The position numbers and the translations under genes are program-made. From Pantoea sp. IMH (lineage in GTDB: Bacteria; Pseudomonadota; Gammaproteobacteria; Enterobacterales; Enterobacteriaceae), in the NCBI RefSeq assembly GCF_000599885.1, contig NZ_JFGT01000005.1:1054001-1118000 (forward strand): a DNA stretch of 64,000 bases. Reading direction: 5' to 3'. The notes under the pieces were generated by a model. That model searched no databases, was not told where the DNA came from, and saw only the letters and a program-made list of their open reading frames with translations. How positions within the stretch are numbered: the stretch's first letter is position 1; each line of letters opens with the position of its first letter. Positions 56,358 to 64,000 of this stretch are shown one piece after another.

Positions 56358-57341
56358 ATGAACATATCACGAATGGTTAACGCCCTTCTTATGTGCTGTT
56401 TACCTGCACTGGCGTTTACGGTCCAGGCCCAGACCGTCCTGCGCCTGGCCTACGCCGAGAACAGCCAGCCGGTTAAGGACGCCCTTCACTTTCTGGGAAA
56501 ACAGATTGAAGAAAAAACGGCCAACGAAATAAAGGTTATCTATTTTCCGGATGCGCAACTGGGCGGAGAGCGGGAGCTGGTCGAGCTGACGCAAGTTGGC
56601 GTGGTGGATATCACTAAGGTGTCGTCCGGTCTGATGGAAAGCTTCTCTCCAGCCTATGGCGTCTTTTCCCTGCCTTATCTTTTTGCCGACGTCGAAGAAT
56701 ATTACAAAGTGATGGATAACCCGGCGGTCATGGAGCCTGTTTATCAGTCTACCGCGCCGCAGGGGTTTATCGGCATTGGCTGGTATGACTCCGGCGCCCG
56801 CAGCTTTTATATGAGCAAAGGCCCTATCCGTAAGATTGAAGACCTGCGGGGGAAAAAGATCCGCGTCATGCAGAGTGAAACCGCTATCCAGACGCTTAAG
56901 CTGCTGGGCGCTTCACCTATCGCCATGGGGCAGGCGGAAGTTTACACCTCGCTGCAGCAGGGCATCCTGGATGGGGCTGAAAACAATGAGTTCGCGCTGA
57001 CTATCGCCCGGCATGGTGAAGTGGCCCGCTACTACACCTATGACATGCATACCCGTATCCCCGATATTTTGCTGATGAGCGCGCTGACGCTGGAGAAGCT
57101 GACGCCTGAGCAGCAGGAAATTGTGAAGGAGGCGGTCAAAGCCTCCATCGAATTCGAAAAAGCCGCCTGGGATAAAGAGATGGAAGCCACCCGGCGACTG
57201 GCGATCGAAAATTTCAACGTGGAGTTTTTCGATATCGATAAGAAACCCTTTCAGGATGCCGTACAGCCCATCTATGAAGGCTTAAAAAACAGACCTGAAC
57301 TCTATGAGCTGTATCAAAAAATCCAGTCAGCGAAAGGCTAA
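56358..57341 (+). CDS. TRAP transporter substrate-binding protein (DctP)
   Basis: A 327-residue periplasmic DctP-type binding protein. Signal peptide at residues 1-25 (VNALLMCCLPALAFTVQAQ). Family blocks are YFPDAQLGGERELVELTQVG (about 62-81), the conserved Arg in KIRVMQSE (about 170-177) that holds a substrate carboxylate, and GAENNEF. The start at 56358 has GAGG upstream; an upstream GTG at 56229 overlaps the operator and is rejected. The bound ligand is an organic acid; uronate or oligogalacturonide is inferred from context. Confidence 0.93.
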   Translation: MNISRMVNALLMCCLPALAFTVQAQTVLRLAYAENSQPVKDALHFLGKQIEEKTANEIKVIYFPDAQLGGERELVELTQVGVVDITKVSSGLMESFSPAYGVFSLPYLFADVEEYYKVMDNPAVMEPVYQSTAPQGFIGIGWYDSGARSFYMSKGPIRKIEDLRGKKIRVMQSETAIQTLKLLGASPIAMGQAEVYTSLQQGILDGAENNEFALTIARHGEVARYYTYDMHTRIPDILLMSALTLEKLTPEQQEIVKEAVKASIEFEKAAWDKEMEATRRLAIENFNVEFFDIDKKPFQDAVQPIYEGLKNRPELYELYQKIQSAKG

Positions 57342-57357
57342 TCTCTCAGGAGGGGTA

Positions 57358-57870
57358 ATGGACACATTTAGAAAAGTACTTAATCAGTTACTGGGCGGTA
57401 TATGTTCCCTTCTGCTGGCAGTGATGGTGTGTGTGGCCTGCTGGCAGGTCATCAGCCGTTATATTGTCGGGGTGCCAAGCACCGCAACGGAGGAGCTGTT
57501 GCGCTTCTCGCTGGTCTGGCTTTCGATGCTGGGCATGGCTTACGTCGCCGGTAAGAATCAGCATATCAGCCTGACGATTCTGGTGGATAAAGTGTCGCCA
57601 GCCGTACGCCGCTGGTGGATGATTGTGCTGCAACTCACTTTCGCTGCTTTTTCCATCTGGGTGCTCATCATCGGCGGGCTGAAAATATCCTCTATTTCTA
57701 TGTTACAGATCTCGCCTGCACTGGGGATTCCCATGGGGAAAATCTATTATGCCCTGCCGGTGGCGGGCCTGCTGATCATCCTTTACAGCGTGATGAACAT
57801 TGTCGATCTGCTTAAAGCTACCTCGTCCGCGGCTGATACCGATACGGTAATGGAGAACCAACATGATTGA
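57358..57870 (+). CDS. TRAP transporter small membrane subunit (DctQ)
   Basis: A 170-residue membrane protein with four helices; SRYIVGVPSTATEELLRFSLVWLSMLG and GKNQHISLTIL are the DctQ family core. The start at 57358 follows AGGAGGGG, 16 bp after dctP. It overlaps dctM by 8 bp. Confidence 0.95.
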   Translation: MDTFRKVLNQLLGGICSLLLAVMVCVACWQVISRYIVGVPSTATEELLRFSLVWLSMLGMAYVAGKNQHISLTILVDKVSPAVRRWWMIVLQLTFAAFSIWVLIIGGLKISSISMLQISPALGIPMGKIYYALPVAGLLIILYSVMNIVDLLKATSSAADTDTVMENQHD

Positions 57871-59170
57871 TCCAATCCTTGCCTCCGTGACGCTGGTGAG
57901 CATATTTGTGGTGCTGCTGGCCATGGGTGCATCCATCGGTCTTTGTATCGTTATCGCCTCCGGCTGTACGATGCTGCTGGCCTTGCCCTTTGATATCTCG
58001 ATGTTTGCCACGGCGCAGAAAATGTTCTCAAGCCTGGACAGCTTTGCCTTACTGGCGGTGCCGTTCTTTGTCCTCTCTGGGGTAATCATGAACAGCGGCG
58101 GGGTCGCCACGCGGCTGGTGAACTTTGCCAAACTTTTCACCGGCAGATTACCTGGCTCACTCTCCTATACGAATATTATGGGGAATATGATGTTCGGCGC
58201 GATTTCAGGATCTGCCATCGCGGCCTCAACGTCGATCGGCGGCGTGATGGTGCCGATGAGCGCGAAAGAAGGGTATAGCCGTAGCTTTGCCGCCGCGGTA
58301 AATATCGCCTCTGCGCCTACCGGAATGCTAATTCCACCCACGACGGCCTTCATATTATATGCGCTGGCAAGCGGAGGCACTTCCATCGCGGCACTGTTTG
58401 CCGGTGGCCTGGTGGCCGGTATTCTGTGGGGCGTAAGCTGTATGCTGGTGACTTTCGTGGTAGCCAGACGGAACAATTACCGGGTCTTTTTTGCCCTGCA
58501 AAAAGGTGTGGCGTTAAAAGTGACCCTTGAAGCCGTTCCGAGCCTGCTGCTGATCGTGATCATCGTCGGCGGGATAGTGCAGGGCATCTTCACGGCTATC
58601 GAAGCCTCAGCCATCGCCGTCGCCTACACCCTGCTGTTAACCATGGGGCTTTATAAAACGATACGTATTAAGAACTTACCTGATATCCTGTTGCAGACGG
58701 TAGTGATGACCGGGATTATCATGTTCCTGCTGGCCACATCGGCGGCGATGTCGTTTTCGATGTCGATTACGAACATCCCGGCGGCGCTGAGCGATCTCAT
58801 CCTCGGTATATCCGATAACAAGCTGGTTATCCTGCTGGTGGTGACGATCTTTCTGCTGCTTATTGGGGCATTTATGGATATCGGTCCTGCCATCCTGATT
58901 TTTACGCCGATCCTGCTGCCAATCATGGTGAAGCTGGGGGTCGATCCGGTGCATTTTGGTATCCTGATGATCTACAACCTGGCGGTGGGAACGATCACCC
59001 CGCCAGTAGGCAGCGGATTGTATGTCGGGGCAAGCGTCGGCAAGGTAAAAGTGGAAGAGGTGATGAAGCCGCTGGTGCCTTTTTATATCGCCATCATCGG
59101 TATGCTGCTGGTCATTACCTATCTGCCCGAATTTACCCTGTTCCTGCCACGTATGATGGGCGTGATGTAA
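57863..59170 (+). CDS. TRAP transporter large permease (DctM)
   Basis: A 435-residue permease of the DctM type with about 12 membrane segments. GNMMFGAISGSAIAASTSIGGVMVPMSAKEGY (split about residues 108-139) and the second-half GTITPPVGSGLYVGASVG (about 376-393) are the hallmark ion/substrate motifs. It uses a Na+ gradient and receives substrate from DctP. Confidence 0.96.
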   Translation: MIDPILASVTLVSIFVVLLAMGASIGLCIVIASGCTMLLALPFDISMFATAQKMFSSLDSFALLAVPFFVLSGVIMNSGGVATRLVNFAKLFTGRLPGSLSYTNIMGNMMFGAISGSAIAASTSIGGVMVPMSAKEGYSRSFAAAVNIASAPTGMLIPPTTAFILYALASGGTSIAALFAGGLVAGILWGVSCMLVTFVVARRNNYRVFFALQKGVALKVTLEAVPSLLLIVIIVGGIVQGIFTAIEASAIAVAYTLLLTMGLYKTIRIKNLPDILLQTVVMTGIIMFLLATSAAMSFSMSITNIPAALSDLILGISDNKLVILLVVTIFLLLIGAFMDIGPAILIFTPILLPIMVKLGVDPVHFGILMIYNLAVGTITPPVGSGLYVGASVGKVKVEEVMKPLVPFYIAIIGMLLVITYLPEFTLFLPRMMGVM

Positions 59171-59177
59171 CGCGTAA

Positions 59178-59210
59178 CCTGCACCCGAATATCGGGTGCA
59201 GGATTCTCAG
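59178..59210 (+). terminator. Possible terminator of the TRAP operon
   Basis: Perfect 11-base stem (59178-59188 with 59192-59202), short loop, weak T-tract. Confidence 0.6.
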
Positions 59211-59819
59211 TTGCAAAATAGCGCTCCCCACTCAGAGCCTGCTAATCCCTAACCCCCCCAAAAAGCGTGGTGCTCTTCATCTCCGGTCCGCCTTCTTACG
59301 AACGCTGTGCGCTGTCTGCCTGAAAAGGGCGAGCGGCCATTAAATTAACAGGCCTGGTGACTGCTACCGCAAAATCCCGGGTAATGGCGTTTTCATTTTA
59401 TCCGGCGGGAGAACAGACCTGAAATAACTCTCCGGAAGGGGAGGAGGCTGAAAAGCGCCTTTTCTTAATACGGGGTGTTATTAACATTAGGTGTGATTAT
59501 ATAGCAGCAGTAAATATAATCCTTCCATGAACAGGCTTTAAGCTATTTTCGTCTGGTGGTGCCGACTACTATAAATAATATCGTCCTTACGTAGCGGCGT
59601 TGTACTACATGTTAATATCGCTACCCGGACAAGTTCAGCGATTTACTTTTAATCATTTAAACAGGGGGGTAAAAAGTGAGTGGGCGGCGTGGGAAGTAAT
59701 GACGTTTTTCACCAGGCCAGCCTTTCGCAGGCGGACCTGGTAACGTATAGCGGTTATCCGGTGGTAAATTATTCCGGGTTCGATTTTTAAGTGGATGTTA
59801 GTAGTAAAATGTCGTGCTA
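59211..59819. other. Non-coding gap between TRAP operon and porin gene
   Basis: About 610 bp between the end of the TRAP operon and the end of the convergent porin gene. No frame with a ribosome site, no RNA or mobile-element signature seen. Confidence 0.4.
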
Positions 59820-60491
59820 TTAAAAGGTATAACCTACACCGATGCGGAAACGCGTCTGACGTTCATCGCTGGTGCTTCTTACCGACACGTTACCCACTTC
59901 GATAAAAGGGGACCAGTTCCCGGTTAAATACGCTGTTCTAAAGTTATACTCGTAGTTGTTTTTACTGTTATCGTAGAGATCGTATTTATCGGCCCTTTTA
60001 TAAATGCCTTCAAGTGTCCAGTCGAATTTATTCCATTTGTATCCAGCCCAGACATCCATACGGTTAATGGTGTCATCATCCCTGATATCGGAGGAGCGGC
60101 GGATGTATTCATAACGGTAACGGGCGCCCAGCCACCAGCTGTCATCGAGCTTCCATGTGGCTCTGAAATAAGGCTTATATACGGAATAGCCGTTGCCCGT
60201 CTCCAGTACCATGCCCGGTTGCCAGGCGACCGCGCCAGTCGAGAACTGGTAGCTTGCGGTATATTCATTGCCCTGAACTTCCATATCGTTAAAGGCTTTA
60301 TTGCTGTCGTCGCCGCCTGATTTTGAAATGGCTTCAATAGCAAAGCCAAACCCATTATCAAAGCGGTGGGAAATATAGGCACGATCGTAGTTAGCTTTAC
60401 TGTCGTCAAGATATTCATGACGAACGTCGACATAGACTGCCTGGGCACTGGTAGCAACAAGAGGGAGTAAAAGTAAAAGTGACTTTTTCAT
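59820..60491 (-). CDS. KdgM-family oligogalacturonide porin
   Basis: A 223-residue outer-membrane beta-barrel of the KdgM/NanC family. Signal peptide at residues 1-18 (KKSLLLLLPLVATSAQA), then alternating strands (YVDVRHEYLDDSKANYDRAY, WWLGARYRYEYIRR, FDWTLEGIYKRADKY) and the terminal GVGYTF with C-terminal Phe required for barrel assembly. KdgM porins admit oligogalacturonides from pectin breakdown. A KdgR-like site lies upstream, and a TRAP transporter sits on the facing strand, suggesting one uptake route. Confidence 0.92.
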   Translation of the reverse strand: MKKSLLLLLPLVATSAQAVYVDVRHEYLDDSKANYDRAYISHRFDNGFGFAIEAISKSGGDDSNKAFNDMEVQGNEYTASYQFSTGAVAWQPGMVLETGNGYSVYKPYFRATWKLDDSWWLGARYRYEYIRRSSDIRDDDTINRMDVWAGYKWNKFDWTLEGIYKRADKYDLYDNSKNNYEYNFRTAYLTGNWSPFIEVGNVSVRSTSDERQTRFRIGVGYTF

Positions 60492-60562
60492 AGCATGTCC
60501 ATTTTTATTAAAAGTGTTAGTGGGAGAGCCTTAATGAGAAGTTCTGACAAGAATTTAAAGGT

Positions 60563-60582
60563 TATGAAATATTGTTTCAATT
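60563..60582 (-). promoter_or_regulatory. KdgR-like operator upstream of the KdgM-type porin
   Basis: Matches 18 of 20 positions of the KdgR consensus, with core ATGAAATATTGTTTCA. It lies about 72 bp from the porin start, in promoter range, so pectin-derived inducers would de-repress the gene. Confidence 0.75.
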
Positions 60583-61040
60583 TATTTATATGCTTCGTTT
60601 TGAAAATTGCGATGCATTTCAAAGTTGGAATAATAAATCACTCTGGAAAAAGCATGATGGAAATGGAAACAATATTTAAATCAGCGCTTTTGTACTCATC
60701 CTTGCAGCGGGGTTAGTGATAAGTGCTTGTTTTGTTTGTTTTAATTTTGAGCGGTGTATGCGGCTATTTTACGAGGCTGTTTTTCGCAAGATAAATAATC
60801 TCTTCCGGAAAAGGCTACAGATGCTGGCAGTTTTATAATTTGTGAATTGGCATGCGTTCATCTTTGTTTTAATGACAACCTGAAGCGCTGACTGTCATTT
60901 TTATTAAGGCAAAGTCTCTCTGTTATTTATTCTTTTCAGGTCTGATAAAAATCATCAGCCGGATAGAACGTTCGCACCTGAAAAAGGCGAGCATTGCGTT
61001 GACGGGCCGTTCCGGCTGAGTTGTGGTGTACCGCGAAGGA
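60583..61040. other. Porin upstream non-coding region
   Basis: About 460 bp, A+T-rich to 60920. No gene is supported; the 73-codon frame overlapping the operator has no ribosome site. Confidence 0.4.
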
Positions 61041-61042
61041 TG

Positions 61043-61155
61043 AAGGGCGAGAGGCGAGAGGCAGAGGGCGAGAGGCGAGAGGCAGAGGGCGAAAGGCAGA
61101 GGGCAGAGGGCGAAAGGCAGAGGGCAGAGGGCGAAAGGCAGAGGGCAGAGGGCAG
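61043..61155. repeat. Heptad purine repeat tract (GGGCAGA/GGGCGAA/AGGCGAG)
   Basis: About 113 bp made of some 16 heptads, organised as 21-bp units. Two units of GAGAGGCGAGAGGCAGAGGGC type are followed by three of GAAAGGCAGAGGGCAGAGGGC. One strand is almost pure purine. Open frames across it on both strands are low-complexity artefacts of the repeat. Confidence 0.9.
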
Positions 61156-61214
61156 GCAAAAACCGGGAACGCGCCCTACACTTATCCCTACCCAACACAT
61201 CTGAAGAGGTAATG

Positions 61215-61346
61215 ATGACTGAGCGTCCAGATTATGACGATCCGCTTCCACAGCATGAGGTGATCACCGAGTTTCCCGAACACGGAGATGATGAGCCGAT
61301 CGAAGATGATGATGAGTTAGTGCCCGATCCCACCAAAAAGGGATAG
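61215..61346 (+). CDS. Small acidic protein, 43 residues
   Basis: MTERPDYDDPLPQHEV start, then DDEPIEDDDELVPDPTKKG: about 16 Asp/Glu in 43 residues, no hydrophobic core. The ATG at 61215 has AGAGG five bases upstream and a strong terminator begins nine bases after the stop, which supports a real short gene. No family recognised; an intrinsically disordered cytosolic protein is likely. Confidence 0.7.
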   Translation: MTERPDYDDPLPQHEVITEFPEHGDDEPIEDDDELVPDPTKKG

Positions 61347-61354
61347 AAACTTAA

Positions 61355-61375
61355 GCCGCCTCCGGGCGGTTTTTT
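61355..61375 (+). terminator. Terminator of the acidic protein gene
   Basis: Five-base stem CCGCC/GGCGG (61356-61360 with 61365-61369) and six T. Confidence 0.85.
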
Positions 61376-61376
61376 A

Positions 61377-62076
61377 ATGGGCAGATAAAGCCTGCCTGAA
61401 AGGCTACAGGGCTCAGATAAGGCCGTAGTCGTGCTTTCCCGGTCTTACCCGCATACCCGGAAAGGGTCTGCCTGATGAAGGGTAATCTGGATACTCAGAC
61501 CGGTCGGGGCAGACTACTGATACGCGGGCAGAAGGCATCATGAATTATCATCACCTCCCGCATCCTATCTTACTGAAAAGACTCTCTGTACAGTGAAGCC
61601 TTAAAACGGCAGGAACGAGCCTAAGGCTGCATCAGAGCGCTATAAACAGAGACTGGTAAGTAAGTGAGACAATTCCGAAAATTACCGCCAGCTTAAAAAA
61701 ATAATACTGACCTACCCACGCTGCTCATCTTATTATTAATAATAAGAACTTTCTTAATGCGATTGTGTCAACATTGCGGATAGCGTTTCGTTTAATTTTT
61801 AATTACTATTATAAAGTGTAAATTAATATAAATACACTTTCGGATTTTTAAATAGATAACCACAGTAACTTATTGATAAAATTGATGTTTACCTTATTTA
61901 ATTTGGCGGGGTTTTACTGTTAATTCATACTTTTTTGCTGGCTTGGATATTTTTCTCATCAACGATTTTGCAAAAATCTCAAACGCCTCTACTATTAAAT
62001 ACGCAACACGACATGTCCGGATGGAATAACGCCGGATGCCAGTTAACGAAATGAATATTATATTCAGGAGTCAATT
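61377..62076. other. 700-bp gene-free gap
   Basis: The right half (61700-61980) is A+T-rich, as upstream of stress genes. It holds the KGG gene promoter. No gene, RNA or repeat was recognised. Confidence 0.4.
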
Positions 62077-62256
62077 ATGGCCGAACATCGTGGTGGTTCA
62101 GGTAACTTTGCAGAAGATCGTGATAAAGCCTCTGAAGCAGGTAAAAAAGGCGGGCAGAACAGCGGCGGTAACTTCGCCAATGACCGTGAGAAAGCGTCAG
62201 AAGCAGGGAAAAAAGGTGGTCAAAACAGCCACAGCGGTGGACGCAAGTCAGAATAG
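62077..62256 (+). CDS. KGG-motif (YciG/con-10-like) stress protein
   Basis: A 59-residue hydrophilic protein with two copies of a conidiation-type KGG repeat: GNFAEDRDKASEAGKKGGQ (about residues 9-27) and GNFANDREKASEAGKKGGQ (about 32-50). The family includes YciG, RpoS-dependent and tied to motility or general stress. The ATG at 62077 follows CAGGAG. Confidence 0.92.
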   Translation: MAEHRGGSGNFAEDRDKASEAGKKGGQNSGGNFANDREKASEAGKKGGQNSHSGGRKSE

Positions 62257-62287
62257 CGTAACCGCACTGTGACAGGGATGCGTTGCC

Positions 62288-62311
62288 AGCCCCGGTATTT
62301 TTACCGGGGCT
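62288..62311 (+). terminator. Hairpin after the KGG gene
   Basis: Perfect ten-base stem (62288-62297 with 62302-62311) and TTTT loop. No T-tract follows, so termination efficiency is doubtful. Confidence 0.5.
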
Positions 62312-62565
62312 AAATGGTTATGGGCATTTGAAGCCAAGCCAGATAGCTACTGGCTTTCATGGGTTAAAATCTTAACCAGAAAGGCCTGACTTTATGTTGC
62401 GGGGATTAACTTCGTCTTTTTATAAAAGCCAGGTATGCCTGAAAGAGGATAGCAGAGAAGAAATGCTCTCCGGCTCCGGTTTCAGGCAAGTCTGTCTGTG
62501 CGGGTTAATGACAGGATGCAAACAGAGACGAGCCGCAGTAAGACTCACAGATCGATTGCACAAAA
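62312..62565. other. Gap downstream of KGG gene
   Basis: 254 bp, no supported gene. Confidence 0.35.
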
Positions 62566-62727
62566 CTAGACGCCCAGACTTGCGCCGATAACCACGTTCA
62601 CAAGTCCCGACGCCAGGAACACGCAACCTGGAATCAGGAAACCAGGGTTTTTTTTCCTGAAGTTAAGTGCTAACAGAATGATCCCAACTGCGATCATAGG
62701 TATGGCGATAAACAAAAATGTCGACAT
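62566..62727 (-). CDS. Small two-helix membrane protein, 53 residues
   Basis: MSTFLFIAIPMIAVGIILLA forms one helix and GFLIPGCVFLASGLVNVVIG the second, with RKKN in the loop. The start at 62727 has AAGGGA upstream; an earlier in-frame start at 62769 is less likely. It lies 26 bp after a 36-residue membrane protein gene. No family recognised; probably an inner-membrane stress peptide. Confidence 0.65.
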   Translation of the reverse strand: MSTFLFIAIPMIAVGIILLALNFRKKNPGFLIPGCVFLASGLVNVVIGASLGV

Positions 62728-62753
62728 GAGATCCCTTACTGGGAGATTTTCAA

Positions 62754-62864
62754 TTATGCCCAGTTCCACGGCATCCAGTGATGGGTCAGCAAGAACATGA
62801 TTAGCTCAAGCACGATAACAAGCGTCAGCAGGGCACCCAGCTTGTGATTCCCTATCCACTTCAC
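62754..62864 (-). CDS. Tiny membrane protein, 36 residues
   Basis: GTG start at 62864 with a perfect AGGAGG eight bases upstream. The product KWIGNHKLGALLTLVIVLE then LIMFLLTHHWMPWNWA is a single membrane helix with a Trp/His-rich end. Its length is typical of enterobacterial small membrane proteins, and it shares an operon with the 53-residue gene. Confidence 0.6.
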   Translation of the reverse strand: MKWIGNHKLGALLTLVIVLELIMFLLTHHWMPWNWA

Positions 62865-63070
62865 TTACAGCGCCTCCTGGAATACCTCACAGTTGAACTG
62901 AGCCGCAGTCAGGCAGCGGGCTTTCTGCGAACGCTGTTTATCAGGCTAACGGACTCATAACACTGTCTGAATCATACCGTCACTGTTTTTTTATGCCAGA
63001 GACATTTCGGTTATGCCGTCTCTTTCACGACCTCGCCTGGGCATGAGAAAAGCTTTAGGGATCATCGGAC
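62865..63070. other. Gap upstream of the tiny membrane gene pair
   Basis: About 205 bp between two minus-strand units. It probably holds their promoter; no gene seen. Confidence 0.35.
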
Positions 63071-63094
63071 AAAAAAAAGGCCGCCGAAGCGACC
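63071..63094 (-). terminator. Terminator of the 62-residue protein gene
   Basis: Six-base stem (63089-63094 with 63079-63084), TTCG loop on the minus strand, eight U. Confidence 0.9.
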
Positions 63095-63113
63095 TGATGT
63101 CAGTAAGGTTTTT

Positions 63114-63302
63114 TTAAGCTGCTGTCAGCGCCGTTACGGCAATATCAGAACGGAAGATGCCGTGCTTAATGGACTGCTCTTCGAAGAAATCATTCAGGGC
63201 TCGTACAGCATTTTCACCCTGAATCAGAAGAGTGTTTTCTTTGGCCTGGCCGGCTTTCTTCACCACATACTGCACTGACCAGCTCTTGAGTGATTTGTTC
63301 AT
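63114..63302 (-). CDS. Hypothetical 62-residue protein
   Basis: A small basic-acidic protein (KSLKSWSVQYVVKKAGQ, ENTLLIQGENAVRALNDFF). GGAGG lies eight bases before the ATG at 63302 and a strong terminator follows, so it is a real gene. No family recognised with confidence; the amphipathic pattern suggests a small soluble fold. Confidence 0.7.
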   Translation of the reverse strand: MNKSLKSWSVQYVVKKAGQAKENTLLIQGENAVRALNDFFEEQSIKHGIFRSDIAVTALTAA

Positions 63303-63628
63303 GTTTCCGCCTCCGGTTATTCAGTTAATCAGCTCTCATGGATGAGTCATCGACAGAAAGCGGTAAAACTTTAACCAGTTTTTTAGGATTTTTCTTACAC
63401 AGCACCTCAACAAATCCTCTGCTTAAAAAGTCCTGCTGATTTTCAGTTGCTTATGCGTCAGCAATAACGGAGAAGTGATCACAGAGGATAGCGCGCCGGA
63501 GAGTAAGTCGCCTGGTAAACAGAATGAGGGAAAGGAATCGATCATAAATTGTCCGTCACCGCGCCAGCTTCGTCTGCCGTCACGGCTGCTACGCTTAGGG
63601 TGATTAAGAACTGACACAGGAAACAGCG
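63303..63628. other. Divergent gap before the YrhK-like gene
   Basis: About 325 bp containing both promoters. Nothing else recognised. Confidence 0.4.
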
Positions 63629-63883
63629 ATGTACCCGAATAAAACTGAGATTGATCTTGGCTCAGACCGTATCGTGATTGAAAAACGATACCGGGCGCTG
63701 AGCGCGCTTAACGATCTGTTGATTGGTATCTGGTTTCTGGCAGGCAGTATCATGTTCTTTGATGATTCGCTGATGACCCTCGGCACAGGTTTTTTTGTCG
63801 TGGGAAGCATCGAGCTTATCCTCCGACCGATAATCAAACTGACAGAGCTTATCCACGTAAAAAGGGTTACTGCATGCGGATAG
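63629..63883 (+). CDS. YrhK-like small membrane protein
   Basis: An 84-residue protein. A hydrophilic start (NKTEIDLGSDRIVIEKRYRA) is followed by two membrane helices (LLIGIWFLAGSIMFF, about residues 30-44, and TLGTGFFVVGSIELIL, about 50-65), the YrhK-domain layout. The ATG has AGGAAACAG upstream. Function unknown. Confidence 0.75.
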   Translation: MYPNKTEIDLGSDRIVIEKRYRALSALNDLLIGIWFLAGSIMFFDDSLMTLGTGFFVVGSIELILRPIIKLTELIHVKRVTACG

Positions 63884-64000
63884 CCTTGAGGCTGCTTTAC
63901 GCCCTTTTCCGCTGATTGCCTGGCTGATAACCTGTACAGGAAATGATCAGCATTGCATCGCCTGTAACCTGCAAACGTCATAACGCTATGTGAAAATGCA

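Noticed and set aside
60495-60716. A 73-codon plus-strand frame opposite the porin promoter
   Set aside because: No ribosome site; it overlaps the KdgR-like operator and has no domain-like pattern.
61043-61155. The repeat tract considered as a CRISPR array
   Set aside because: Repeats are contiguous heptads without unique spacers and no cas genes are nearby.
61021-61251. Low-complexity frames on both strands across the heptad tract (e.g. repeated SPSALCL)
   Set aside because: They are by-products of a 21-bp repeat, divisible by three, and lack start signals.

Overview
The window reads as chromosome of a plant-associated Enterobacterales bacterium, most likely Erwiniaceae (Pantoea/Erwinia-like). 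This rests on near-complete conservation of an Escherichia coli gene order, an EsaI/EsaR-like quorum-sensing pair at a variable spot within it, a KdgM-type oligogalacturonide porin next to a TRAP transporter, and a KGG-motif stress protein. Genus is an inference; nothing here fixes the species.

Region 1 (1-35930) is the core backbone. It follows the E. coli order htpG, adk, hemH, gsk, ybaL, ushA, ybaK, chiX, ybaP, copA/cueR, ybbJ-qmcA, cnoX, ybbO, tesA/ybbA-ybbP, purEK, lpxH-ppiB, cysS, ybcJ-folD and tRNA-Arg argU. Four accessory insertions interrupt it. (a) At 647-4658, between htpG and adk, a LysR regulator lies divergent from a tightly coupled four-gene operon: PP-loop ATPase, Nudix hydrolase, putative PLP enzyme, DMT exporter. 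This is the best candidate for an undescribed pathway. (b) At 11938-13326 a PACE efflux pump lies divergent from its LysR regulator. (c) At 25090-26457 are a LuxI and a LuxR family gene, convergent and overlapping. (d) At 31797-34397 are a LacI/MalI-like regulator and a PTS EIICB with a two-site palindromic operator.

Region 2 (about 35988-54569) is an 18.5-kb genomic island of the CP4 type integrated in argU. A 16-bp direct repeat of the tRNA 3' end bounds it. It carries a P4-type integrase, a remnant tRNA-Leu (leuX-like) attachment end, an IS3-family element with a damaged transposase, and an Eco57I-like restriction-modification pair with a ribbon-helix-helix gene under a perfect inverted repeat. 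Next come an intact IS407-group IS, an AlpA/inovirus-Gp2 module with repeat-rich intergenic DNA, two small exported proteins, and the usual CP4 tail (decayed DUF932, ArdB, RadC, CbeA/CbtA, split DUF5983, DUF4942).

Region 3 (54570-64000) is non-syntenic. It has a decayed second integrase, a YoaK-like membrane protein, a three-gene TRAP transporter and a KdgM-like porin, each with a KdgR-like operator upstream. It ends in a gene-poor stretch with a heptad repeat tract and several very small genes: an acidic 43-aa protein, a KGG protein, two tiny membrane proteins, a 62-aa protein and a YrhK-like protein.
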